From UBA9980 sp964436235 (lineage in GTDB: Bacteria; Muiribacteriota; UBA9980), in contig CAYTCW010000124.1 in assembly GCA_964436235.1 (NCBI GenBank), positions 1 through 12,852 of the forward strand: a DNA stretch of 12,852 bases, written 5' to 3'. A program made the translations under genes and the position numbers. Positions 1-6,792 of this stretch are shown one piece after another; the stretch's first letter is position 1, and each line of letters starts with the position of its first letter. The notes beneath the pieces were generated by a model, which was not told the DNA's origin, did no database searches, and saw nothing but the letters and a program-made list of their open reading frames with translations.

Positions 1-2
1 CT

Positions 3-3000
3 GAAATTTTAATGGATTATATTAAAAATACCGAAAAATATAAAAAATTATTATGCCAATCTTATCCGTCAGACAATAAATTAGAAGGCAAATATTCTCA
101 GTTATTTTTTCTTCTTCAAAAAAGATTCAACCTCGATTTTTCAATCTACAAACCGCCGACTATCGGCAGGCGCATAAGCCGGCGAATCGATATGTGCGGG
201 CTGGTTTCACTCGAAGATTATATCGGCTTTATCCAAAATAATCCCGTGGAACTCGACAACCTTTACTCAGACCTGCTTATCGGCGTAACCGAATTCTTCC
301 GCGATAAAAAAACTTTCGATATAATCGAAAATAAAGTAATACCTGATATAATTAAAAACAGCGATCCCGAAAACGGCATCAGAGTGTGGTCGGCCGGCTG
401 CGCAACCGGCGAAGAACCATACTCGCTCGCTATTTTATTTTACGAAAAAATAAAAGAACTCAACTATAGCGGCAAAGTGACGATATTTGCCACCGACGTC
501 AATAAAAATTCGCTCGACTTCGCCTCGGCGGGCGCTTATGAAATATCCAAACTCAAAAATATATCGCCCGAAAAAATAGCCCGATATTTTAAAAAAGAAA
601 ACGACGGCCGTTATAAAATAAACGGCGTAATCCGCAAATTAGTAGTTTTTGCGCCTCACAACATAATAAACGATCCTCCGTTCACTAAAATAGATATGGT
701 CTGCTGCCGCAATCTGCTGATATATCTTTCTCAGGAAATGCAGGAAAAAATCATATCGCTTTTTCACTTTTCGCTGCGCATGAACGGTTATATCTTTCAG
801 GGCTCGAGCGAAGGTCTGGGTAAATATTGCGATGAGTTTAAAACCGTATCCAACCAGGAAAAAATATTTCAAAAAATAAGAGACTTAAAAATAGCCCTTA
901 ATTTCAATCAAAAGGTTTTAGAGCCTCACCGCTTCACTCTTTCAAACCTTATGAGCGCGGGACCGGCGCGCCTGACCGTTAATATAGATAAACAGCTTAT
1001 AAACGACTACGACTATATCTTAAAAAACCACTCGCCGGCCGGTTTCTTATTGAACGAAAACCACCATCTGATACACTGTTTCGGCGATCTGCACGACTTT
1101 GTAAGGCTGCCCGAGGGACGAATCGAAAACGACATATTGAAATTAGTCTGCCCTGCCCTTAATCTCCCTTTAAACACAGCCCTTATCAGAGCGCTTAAAA
1201 CAAAAAAAGGCGTAAGCGCTTTAGACCAGGCTATAAAAGGATTTTCCGGCAAAATTCACAATGTCGATATATTCGTTGACTGCATCTGCGACGAAAAAAG
1301 TAAAACCGAACATTATCACGTATATTTCAAACCCGTTATAAAAGACGAAAATAAAAAAAGCAGGCGCCCTGCCTCCAAAACAATCGATATCTCGAGCGCC
1401 GGTGAAATCGAAAACATGAAAAACCTTATCGCATCGCTTGAATACGACCTTCAGCTCACCCGCGAAAATCTCCAGGCCACCGTAGAAGAGCTTCAGACAA
1501 GCAATGAAGAGCTTCAGGCCACCGTAGAAGAGCTTCAGACAAGCAATGAAGAGCTTCAGGCCACCAACGAAGAGCTTCTTGCCGCCAATGAAGAAATGCA
1601 GAGCACCAATGAAGAACTTCACTCGGTAAATGAAGAATTATACACCGTAAATTCAGAATTTGAATTCAAAAATAAAGAACTTAAACAGCTCAATCAGAAC
1701 CACGATAATTTATTAGCCAGCATAGATATCGGAACTGTATTTTTAGACCGGCAGCTTAAAATAAGAAAATTCAACCCCGCCATTTCTCAGTTTTTCAAGC
1801 TGTTGCCGCAGGATATAGGCCGTCCCATAGATCATATCGCCTACCATATTTCGGAACAGCGCTCCATGATTAAAAGCCTTAAAAAAGTTTTAAAAACGGC
1901 TAAGCCGATCGAACGGGAAATCAAAACCGTTGACGGAAAGACGCTTTTAAAAAAGATAGCCGCGTTTAAAACCGAAACCGGAGCTCTCGACGGCGTCGTT
2001 CTAACATTCACCGATATATCCGTAGCTAAAGAAAGTGAAAATAAAATTAAACAGCTTAACTGCGAGCTTGAAAAAAGAGTCGAAGAAAGAACTAACGAAC
2101 TCAAAAAAATAAACGAACGCCTTATAAAAGAAATTGAATCTAAAGAAATAACCGAAAAACAATTAATTAAGGCGAAGGCGGACGCCGAAAGCGCAGACCG
2201 CGCTAAAAGCGCATTTTTAGCCAACGTCAGCCACGAAATAAGAACGCCGATGAACGCGGTCATAGGTTTTACCGAAATGCTTTCAAATACTGAACTCACG
2301 GCGGAACAGGCCGAATCGCTTAACTATATAAAAATCAGCGGACAGTCTCTGATGGCCCTTATAAACGATATTCTCGATTTTTCAAAAATAGAGGCGAATA
2401 AACTCGAACTTGAAAATATCGAATTCGATATTCACCGCATAGCCAACGAGGCCGCCAGAGTGCATAAAATAATGGCCGCCGATAAAAATTTGAATATTGC
2501 GGTTAAAATTGATGAAAAGATAGATTTTACGGTATTTGGCGATCCAGACCGCCTCAGGCAGGTGCTTCAGAATTTATTGAGCAACGCCGTTAAATTCACT
2601 GAAAAAGGAAATATAGAACTCGATATAAAGCTGCTTACCCGCCAAAGCGGCAGNNNNNNNNNNNNNNNNNNNNNNNNNNNNNNNNNNNNNNNNNNNNNNN
2701 NNNNNNNNNNNNNNNNNNNNNNNNNNNNNNNNNNNNNNNNNNNNNNNNNNNNNTCAGCCGTTCAAAATCAACGCGACGGTTCATATAAATTCAAAACGCG
2801 CCCTTTAAAAATCTTACTCGCCGAAGACAATTTAATTAATACCGCTCTTGCCGTCAAGCTGCTTAATAAAATGGGGCATTCAGTTATAAGCGTTACCAAC
2901 GGAGGCGAGGCGGTTTACCGCTGCTCGACGGAACGCTTCGATTTGATAATTCTTGACGTACAAATGCCCATAATGGACGGTTTTGAAGCGGCAGCCGAAA

Positions 3001-3587
3001 TCAGAAAAGCGGGAATTAAAATTCCCGTTATAGCTCTTACCGCGGGGGCTATGAAGGGGGACAGGGAATTATGCGAAAAAGCCGGCATGAACGCTTATAT
3101 AACCAAGCCTATCAATAAAAATATTCTTGAAAAAACTATTTGTGAGCAAATTAATAATTTCGACAAAAAATTCGGCGATAAAAATCCGGCCGATGTTATA
3201 AGCGACGATAAGAATGAAAGTAACCAGGAATTAACTTTAATCGATGAAGAGCTTATGATATTAGACTATAACCTGCTGCGCTCTAATTTAGGCGACGCCG
3301 AATTAATGCGCGACGCCGCGAAATTTTTAATAGAAGGATTTCACGGGCAGTTAAAAGATATTTTAAGCGCCTGGAAGCACGACGAACTTAAACCGCTCAA
3401 AAGTTTTTCACATAAATTAAAAGGCACGGCCGCAAACGCCTGTGCGCGTTCAATAGTCAGGCGGTTGGAAGCATTAGAAAAACTTAACGAAGGCGCCTGG
3501 AGCGCTGAGGCAAAAAAAATAATAAATGAAATTATCGAAGAATACGAAAAATACAGAATAGAAGCCGCGAAATACGGATTAGTTTAA
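3..3587 (+). CDS. CheR-PAS-hybrid histidine kinase-receiver-Hpt protein, 5' partial, interrupted by gap
   Basis: Multidomain sensor/phosphorelay protein of the CheB/CheR-fusion kinase family. Residues are numbered from the ATG at 12. A CheR methyltransferase domain (about 25-285) has the DLLIGVTEFFRD segment and the SAM loop SAGCATGEEPYS. A degenerate PAS-like region follows (about 300-450), then 11 heptads rich in NEEL (487-563), a PAS domain (about 570-680), a second coiled coil, HisKA with phospho-acceptor H741 in NVSHEIRTPMN, and an HATPase N box (NLLSNAVKF, about 855). After the gap come a receiver with D982 and K1032 and an Hpt domain with H1134 (SHKLKG). The frame is open upstream of 12 and reads EIL before MDYIKN, which resembles the C-terminal end of a CheB domain. 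No ribosome-binding site precedes 12, so the gene very probably starts outside the window. The gap removes the G1, F and G2 boxes of the ATPase, and the 34 unknown residues are too few for them. Methylation and phosphorelay roles are inferred from family. The partner regulator is not identifiable, because the neighbouring sigma-54 activator has no receiver. Confidence 0.9.
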   Translation, partial: EILMDYIKNTEKYKKLLCQSYPSDNKLEGKYSQLFFLLQKRFNLDFSIYKPPTIGRRISRRIDMCGLVSLEDYIGFIQNNPVELDNLYSDLLIGVTEFFRDKKTFDIIENKVIPDIIKNSDPENGIRVWSAGCATGEEPYSLAILFYEKIKELNYSGKVTIFATDVNKNSLDFASAGAYEISKLKNISPEKIARYFKKENDGRYKINGVIRKLVVFAPHNIINDPPFTKIDMVCCRNLLIYLSQEMQEKIISLFHFSLRMNGYIFQGSSEGLGKYCDEFKTVSNQEKIFQKIRDLKIALNFNQKVLEPHRFTLSNLMSAGPARLTVNIDKQLINDYDYILKNHSPAGFLLNENHHLIHCFGDLHDFVRLPEGRIENDILKLVCPALNLPLNTALIRALKTKKGVSALDQAIKGFSGKIHNVDIFVDCICDEKSKTEHYHVYFKPVIKDENKKSRRPASKTIDISSAGEIENMKNLIASLEYDLQLTRENLQATVEELQTSNEELQATVEELQTSNEELQATNEELLAANEEMQSTNEELHSVNEELYTVNSEFEFKNKELKQLNQNHDNLLASIDIGTVFLDRQLKIRKFNPAISQFFKLLPQDIGRPIDHIAYHISEQRSMIKSLKKVLKTAKPIEREIKTVDGKTLLKKIAAFKTETGALDGVVLTFTDISVAKESENKIKQLNCELEKRVEERTNELKKINERLIKEIESKEITEKQLIKAKADAESADRAKSAFLANVSHEIRTPMNAVIGFTEMLSNTELTAEQAESLNYIKISGQSLMALINDILDFSKIEANKLELENIEFDIHRIANEAARVHKIMAADKNLNIAVKIDEKIDFTVFGDPDRLRQVLQNLLSNAVKFTEKGNIELDIKLLTRQSGXXXXXXXXXXXXXXXXXXXXXXXXXXXXXXXXXXSAVQNQRDGSYKFKTRPLKILLAEDNLINTALAVKLLNKMGHSVISVTNGGEAVYRCSTERFDLIILDVQMPIMDGFEAAAEIRKAGIKIPVIALTAGAMKGDRELCEKAGMNAYITKPINKNILEKTICEQINNFDKKFGDKNPADVISDDKNESNQELTLIDEELMILDYNLLRSNLGDAELMRDAAKFLIEGFHGQLKDILSAWKHDELKPLKSFSHKLKGTAANACARSIVRRLEALEKLNEGAWSAEAKKIINEIIEEYEKYRIEAAKYGLV
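1473..1565 (+). repeat. Exact 42-nt tandem duplication in the coiled-coil coding region
   Basis: The 42 bases at 1473-1514 recur without a mismatch at 1515-1556, and the first 9 bases of a third copy follow at 1557-1565. Each unit encodes 14 residues (QATVEELQTSNEEL), exactly two heptads, so the coiled-coil register is kept. Neighbouring heptads share the NEEL pattern but differ in codons, so the exact pair looks like a recent duplication. Confidence 0.95.
2654..2753. other. Assembly gap (100 N) inside the kinase gene
   Basis: Exactly 100 N, the same length as the other two gaps, so it is a placeholder. The left flank ends after the HATPase N box and the right flank begins just before a receiver domain. 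Kinases of this type need about 80 further ATPase residues plus a linker here, so the real missing DNA is probably at least 240 bases. The frame happens to agree on both sides, but that does not prove a single gene. Confidence 0.95.
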
Positions 3588-3653
3588 TTTTACAAACCCG
3601 GCGCTTTAGAAATATTCTTATAATCTAATATATTATATACTTTTGGCGTGGTC

Positions 3654-4994
3654 TTAATCAATTGAATATTTTTTCATTTTCCGCCACAGCGTTGAATAAT
3701 CTATTTTTAAAAAACGCGCGGCGCTTTTTTTATCACCCTTAAATCTTTCAAGCGCGTTAACTAAAGACACTTTTTCGGCGTTGCCGACGGCTTTATCCAG
3801 GGTTACACATGATAAAATGGCCTTTTCAGAACGCGGCGCTATCTGCATCTGCGTGATAAAACTGCGGCATTCAGCCGGAAGATGCTCCGGCAGAAGTTTT
3901 CCGTCGCGGCAGAATATGAAGGCGTATTCGAGTATATTTTCGAGCTCGCGCACGTTGCCTGGAAAATCATAAACCGCGAAAAATTTAAGAACCTTTTCGG
4001 AAATATCTATTATCTTATTATTTTTGACGCCGTTTAAATTATTGATAAAATGCCGCGCCAGAACTTCGATATCTTCGCGGCGCTCCGCGAGCGACGGTAT
4101 TTTAATATTAACGATTTTAAGCCTGTAATAAAGATCTTCGCGAAATTTTTCCCGTCTGACCATCACGCTCAAATCCTTATTGGTGGCCGCTATTATACGC
4201 ACGTCGGCCTTTCGGGTTACTACTGCGCCGAGCGGCTCGTACCGCTTTTCTTCGATAACGCGCAGCAGCTTTACCTGGAGATGAAAAGGCATTTCGGCTA
4301 TCTCGTCTAAAAATATAGTGCCTCCTTCCGCTAAGGCGAAACGGCCCGGTTTATTCTTCTTAGCATCGGTGAATGCGCCTTTTTCATAGCCGAACAATTC
4401 AGACTCGAGAAGAGTATCGGGCAGGGCGCCGCAGTTTACTGTGACGAAAGGCTTTTTAGAACGCTCGGAAAGATTGTGAAGGGTTTTTGCGACCAGACTC
4501 TTTCCCGAACCGGAAGCTCCTTCGATCAATACGTTACAGTCGCTTTCGGAAATATCAGGCAGAATATTAAAAAGGGTTTTCATATACTCGCTTTTACCGA
4601 CTATATCATAATGCGAATACTTGCCGTCGAGTTCTTTTTTCAGATTTTCGATGCCTGAAATATCTTTAAATATTTCAATGCCGCCGGCTACTTTTCCATT
4701 TTCATCGAATAACGGGCCGGCCGTGACGCAAATCGGCAATTTCTTTTTCAGCGCCGTTTTAATTTCAATCCTGACGCCGCCTACCTGCTTTTCTTTTTTC
4801 ATGGCTTCTTTCAAAGGACAGGCGGTTTTACAGATGGAAGTGTTAAAAATGTCAAGACAGTTTCTGCCGAGCGCGTCTTTTTGCTTCACGCCCGTAATGA
4901 TTTCAGCGGCACGATTAAAAGAGGTTATTTTAAAATTATTATCGACGCTGAATATGCCGTCTTCAATAAAATCGAGAACCTGGTTGATATCCAT
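3654..4994 (-). CDS. PAS-containing sigma-54-dependent transcriptional activator
   Basis: A 446-residue enhancer-binding protein that would remodel sigma-54 RNA polymerase using ATP. The N-terminal PAS domain (1-115) carries C46, C55 and C59 in the stretch NCLDIFNTSICKTACPL, a cysteine pattern shared by a subgroup of these regulators. The AAA+ domain shows Walker A GASGSGKS (159-166), a sigma-54-contact loop written GAFTDA rather than GAFTGA (206-211), and Walker B with D230/E231 (GGTIFLDE). A Fis-type helix-turn-helix forms the C-terminus (about 420-446, KSAARFLKIDYSTLWRKM). There is no receiver domain, so the signal is sensed by the PAS domain rather than by phosphorylation. The ATG has a GGAAG ribosome-binding site 7 bases upstream (5002-5006). 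The gene is convergent with the hybrid kinase and divergent from the molybdenum hydroxylase operon, which makes that operon a likely target by position. The ligand is unknown; a purine or redox signal is only inference. Confidence 0.93.
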   Translation of the reverse strand: MDINQVLDFIEDGIFSVDNNFKITSFNRAAEIITGVKQKDALGRNCLDIFNTSICKTACPLKEAMKKEKQVGGVRIEIKTALKKKLPICVTAGPLFDENGKVAGGIEIFKDISGIENLKKELDGKYSHYDIVGKSEYMKTLFNILPDISESDCNVLIEGASGSGKSLVAKTLHNLSERSKKPFVTVNCGALPDTLLESELFGYEKGAFTDAKKNKPGRFALAEGGTIFLDEIAEMPFHLQVKLLRVIEEKRYEPLGAVVTRKADVRIIAATNKDLSVMVRREKFREDLYYRLKIVNIKIPSLAERREDIEVLARHFINNLNGVKNNKIIDISEKVLKFFAVYDFPGNVRELENILEYAFIFCRDGKLLPEHLPAECRSFITQMQIAPRSEKAILSCVTLDKAVGNAEKVSLVNALERFKGDKKSAARFLKIDYSTLWRKMKKYSID

Positions 4995-5078
4995 GAACTC
5001 ACTTCCGTTAACTCATATTGACTTGTGCAAAATAAACTTGAAAATAAATTAAAAATATCTTGAATTTTTGCTTCCACT

Positions 5079-5107
5079 ATTATATCATAATAAAACCGGC
5101 ATTGCAA
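5079..5107 (-). promoter_or_regulatory. Sigma-70-type promoter of the sigma-54 activator
   Basis: On the minus strand the -35 reads TTGCAA (5102-5107) and the -10 reads TATAAT (5079-5084), with a 17-base spacer. Transcription would start near 5072, giving a leader of roughly 78 bases. The -35 lies inside the palindrome ATTGCAAT (5101-5108), so a protein bound there would block this promoter. Confidence 0.6.
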
Positions 5108-5190
5108 TACTGCATTAATTGCGCGATTGCAAACTTTACGGCAACGCAATATTTATTTTTTGCATTTTTGCCGCGCAGTATTACGCAATA
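5101..5190. repeat. Cluster of ATTGCG/CGCAAT words upstream of the activator gene
   Basis: The palindrome ATTGCAAT (5101-5108), ATTGCG (5118-5123), GATTGCAAA (5125-5133) and two copies of ACGCAATA (5144-5151 and 5183-5190) lie within 90 bases, overlapping and just upstream of the activator promoter. They could be binding sites for one regulator or for the activator itself. Chance in an AT-rich region remains possible. Confidence 0.35.
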
Positions 5191-5239
5191 AAATAATAGC
5201 GATGCTTTATTAATTTATCTATCGGTCCGTGATATGTTT

Positions 5240-5345
5240 TTGATTGCAGCGGAGCGTCCAATCTATATAAAGGCGGTGTTATATGCTAAAAATCCACGGT
5301 AACTGGTTATGAAGCCGGGTTACTAAAAACTTCGGCGAAGTTTCA
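5240..5345 (+). promoter_or_regulatory. Possible promoter plus structured leader with c-di-GMP-I riboswitch-like words
   Basis: TTGATT (5240-5245) and TATATA (5264-5269), spaced by 18 bases, could start a transcript near 5276. It would begin with AAAAATCCACGG (5288-5299), continue through GTAAC (5299-5303) pairing with GTTAC (5319-5323), with an inner GGTT/AGCC pair, and end in a hairpin AAACTTC-GGC-GAAGTTT (5327-5343). The opening AAAAATCCACG and the closing ATGAAGCCGGGTTAC resemble the ends of the GEMM/c-di-GMP-I aptamer. The internal GNRA-capped stem and the GACGCAAAGCC core of that family are missing, so this is at most a remnant or a divergent element. The last hairpin lacks a T-tract. 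Confidence 0.3.
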
Positions 5346-5390
5346 AAATATATATCTGCATATATGCCGTTTCAAATACACTCGTAATCA

Positions 5391-5537
5391 GGCCGCGGGC
5401 TTTATTCGCCATATATTCGCGGCCGCGGACAACTTGCCGTTTTTTATAAAAATGACGGCCAGCCCAATTATACAGTGTCTTTTAAATCCATATAATACAA
5501 TTCACACAAAAAATCAGGCATATTTTTTTCCCTGATT
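5391..5537. repeat. Three successive perfect hairpins
   Basis: GGCCGCG (5391-5397) pairs with CGCGGCC (5418-5424). GCCGT followed by T's (5436-5445) pairs with A's followed by ACGGC (5448-5459), with a TG bulge. AATCAGG (5512-5518) pairs with CCTGATT (5531-5537). None is followed by a clean T-tract, so they do not look like simple terminators. They may shape a long 5' leader or a small RNA. Confidence 0.5.
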
Positions 5538-5569
5538 GAGTAAGCATAATAAGCTGAATTTGAATTGCT

Positions 5570-5616
5570 TTTAATTTTAAGCCAATAGCAAACTTATCTT
5601 AAAATTAAATTATAAT
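5570..5616 (+). promoter_or_regulatory. Operon promoter with 12-bp operator-like dyad
   Basis: TTTAATTTTAAG (5570-5581) is the exact inverse complement of CTTAAAATTAAA (5598-5609), with 16 bases between. A perfect TATAAT (5611-5616) follows two bases later. The -35 position (about 5588-5593, GCAAAC) is poor and falls in the dyad spacer. A bound dimer would cover the -35 region, consistent with repression, or would help a weak promoter if it activates. Transcription would begin near 5623, about 32 bases before the first ATG. Confidence 0.5.
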
Positions 5617-5654
5617 TTGATATTTTTTATATAAAAATTAAACAGGAGTTATAA

Positions 5655-6319
5655 ATGCTAAGAAAATTAGAAAACTATTATAAACCTTCATCACTGCATG
5701 AAGCCCTGTGCCTCGCGGATGAAAATACCGAAAACGCGAAGTTGATCGCAGGCGGTACGGCCGTTATGGCGGCCAAAAACAACGAAGTAAAAACTCTAAT
5801 CGACATCAAAAATACCGGTATCGATAAAATCACCAAAGATAAAAGCGGCGTCAAAGCCGGCGCAACCGTTACAATAGCCGGTCTTCTCGAATCCGCCGAT
5901 ATAAAAAACTATTGCGGCGGGCTTATTTACGAGGCCGCTTATTATATAGCAAGCACGCCTCTTAGAAATATGATAACTTTAGGCGGTAATATAATCCAGA
6001 CCTTTCCGTGGTCAGATCTTCCGGCAGCCCTTCTTTTATGCGGAGCCGAACTCAGCGCGGCCTCTAAAAACAATATCAGAAAATTATCATATATTAACGC
6101 CGCAAAAAAGCACCCGGGTCTGTCTATAGCTAAAAATGAAATAGTGACCGAGGTTTTATTTCCTGAACTTTCAGGTTATACGGGCAAGTTCACTAAATTT
6201 TCCCTGACTAATTTTGATTATGCCTTATTAGACGCCGCGGTTATCGCTAAAATAAAAGACGGCGCCTTCGAAGACATACGCTTCGCCGTGAGCGCGGCGG
6301 GAAGCCTGCCGCAATTATT
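5655..6319 (+). CDS. Molybdenum hydroxylase FAD-binding subunit, 3' truncated by gap
   Basis: Medium (FAD) subunit of a xanthine dehydrogenase/CO dehydrogenase-type enzyme. It passes electrons from the iron-sulfur subunit to FAD and on to an acceptor such as NAD+ or another carrier. Two FAD-binding motifs are visible: IAGGT (31-35) and TLGGNI (108-113), followed by a typical SDLPAALL segment. About 221 residues precede the gap, against a usual length near 285, so roughly 60 C-terminal residues are missing. The ATG has AGGAG 6 bases upstream (5644-5648). No cysteine-rich insertion like the extra 4Fe-4S loop of 4-hydroxybenzoyl-CoA reductase is present. The frame appears to continue across the gap into the 2Fe-2S subunit. 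That is an accident of the placeholder length, since known fusions carry these domains in the opposite order. Confidence 0.9.
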
Positions 6320-6419
6320 NNNNNNNNNNNNNNNNNNNNNNNNNNNNNNNNNNNNNNNNNNNNNNNNNNNNNNNNNNNNNNNNNNNNNNNNNNNNNNNNN
6401 NNNNNNNNNNNNNNNNNNN
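6320..6419. other. Assembly gap (100 N) between FAD and 2Fe-2S subunit genes
   Basis: A placeholder of exactly 100 N. About 60 residues of the FAD subunit and about 40 of the 2Fe-2S subunit are missing, so the true length should be at least about 300 bases. Confidence 0.95.
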
Positions 6420-6791
6420 GGCATTAAAAAAGGCTGCTACGAAGGAAGCTGCGGCGCCTGCACGGTGCTTATAAACGGCAGGCCGATGAATTCATGCATG
6501 ATACCCGCCGCGTCGGCCGACGGCTTTGAAATAACCACCATCGAAGGTTTAGGCGAAAACGATAACCTCCATCCCCTCCAGGAAGCCATACTCGAAACCG
6601 GCGGCGTTCAATGCGGCTATTGCACGCCCGGCTTTTTAATTTCATCTTACGCCCTTTTAAAATCGAATCCCGAACCGAATATGGATGAAATAAAAAGGGC
6701 TACCGACGGTAATCTCTGCCGCTGCACGGGATACGTAAAAAAACTCGAAGCCGTCGAGCGCGCCGCGAAAAAGATGAGAGGTGATAAATAA
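6420..6791 (+). CDS. Molybdenum hydroxylase 2Fe-2S subunit, 5' truncated by gap
   Basis: Small iron-sulfur subunit that relays electrons from the molybdenum site to FAD. The visible 123 residues hold the plant-ferredoxin-like cluster ligands (GCYEGSCGAC, then the cysteine in MNSC) and the second cluster in the helical domain (CGYC and CRCTGY). All eight expected cysteines are present. The N-terminal strand region and start codon lie in the gap; full-length relatives are about 150-165 residues. The stop codon TAA ends at 6791, one base before the Mo-subunit ATG, and the last codons contain that gene's ribosome-binding site. The two genes are therefore translationally adjacent and surely in one operon. 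Confidence 0.93.
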   Translation, partial: GIKKGCYEGSCGACTVLINGRPMNSCMIPAASADGFEITTIEGLGENDNLHPLQEAILETGGVQCGYCTPGFLISSYALLKSNPEPNMDEIKRATDGNLCRCTGYVKKLEAVERAAKKMRGDK

Positions 6792-6792
6792 T

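Larger units (their letters stand above)
4995..5654. other. 660-bp divergent intergenic regulatory region
   Basis: No credible protein gene lies here. From left to right I see the activator's leader and promoter (5079-5107, minus strand), a cluster of ATTGCG/CGCAAT words (5101-5190), a plus-strand promoter-like sequence and RNA-like hairpins (5240-5345), three more hairpins (5391-5537), and a dyad with a TATAAT box (5570-5616) before the ribosome-binding site AGGAG (5644-5648). I scanned by eye for the sigma-54 signature GG-N10-GC. The plus strand has none. The minus strand has only weak matches. Confidence 0.8.

Noticed and set aside
1221..1622. Minus-strand open frame of 133 residues with repeated LKLFIACLKLFYGG-like units
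   Set aside because: It is the mirror of the NEEL heptads on the plus strand. Its regularity comes from the coiled-coil repeat, and it has no independent support.
3588..3653. Terminator between the convergent kinase and activator genes
   Set aside because: The 66 bases are AT-rich, with no stem of useful length next to a T-tract, so I could not support one.
5245..5260. Minus-strand sigma-54 promoter (TGG...TGCA) toward the activator
   Set aside because: The spacing is right, but the -24 box matches only TGG of TGGCACG and it lies about 240 bases from the gene. Too weak to list as a feature.
5286..5330. tRNA-like element around ggtaac...ggttac
   Set aside because: No T-loop GTTCGAATCC-like sequence, no seven-base acceptor stem and no anticodon stem could be drawn.
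6781..6792. GTG at 6781 as start of the large hydroxylase subunit
   Set aside because: It lies inside the 2Fe-2S gene and overlaps the AGGTGA that serves the ATG at 6793, which has proper spacing.
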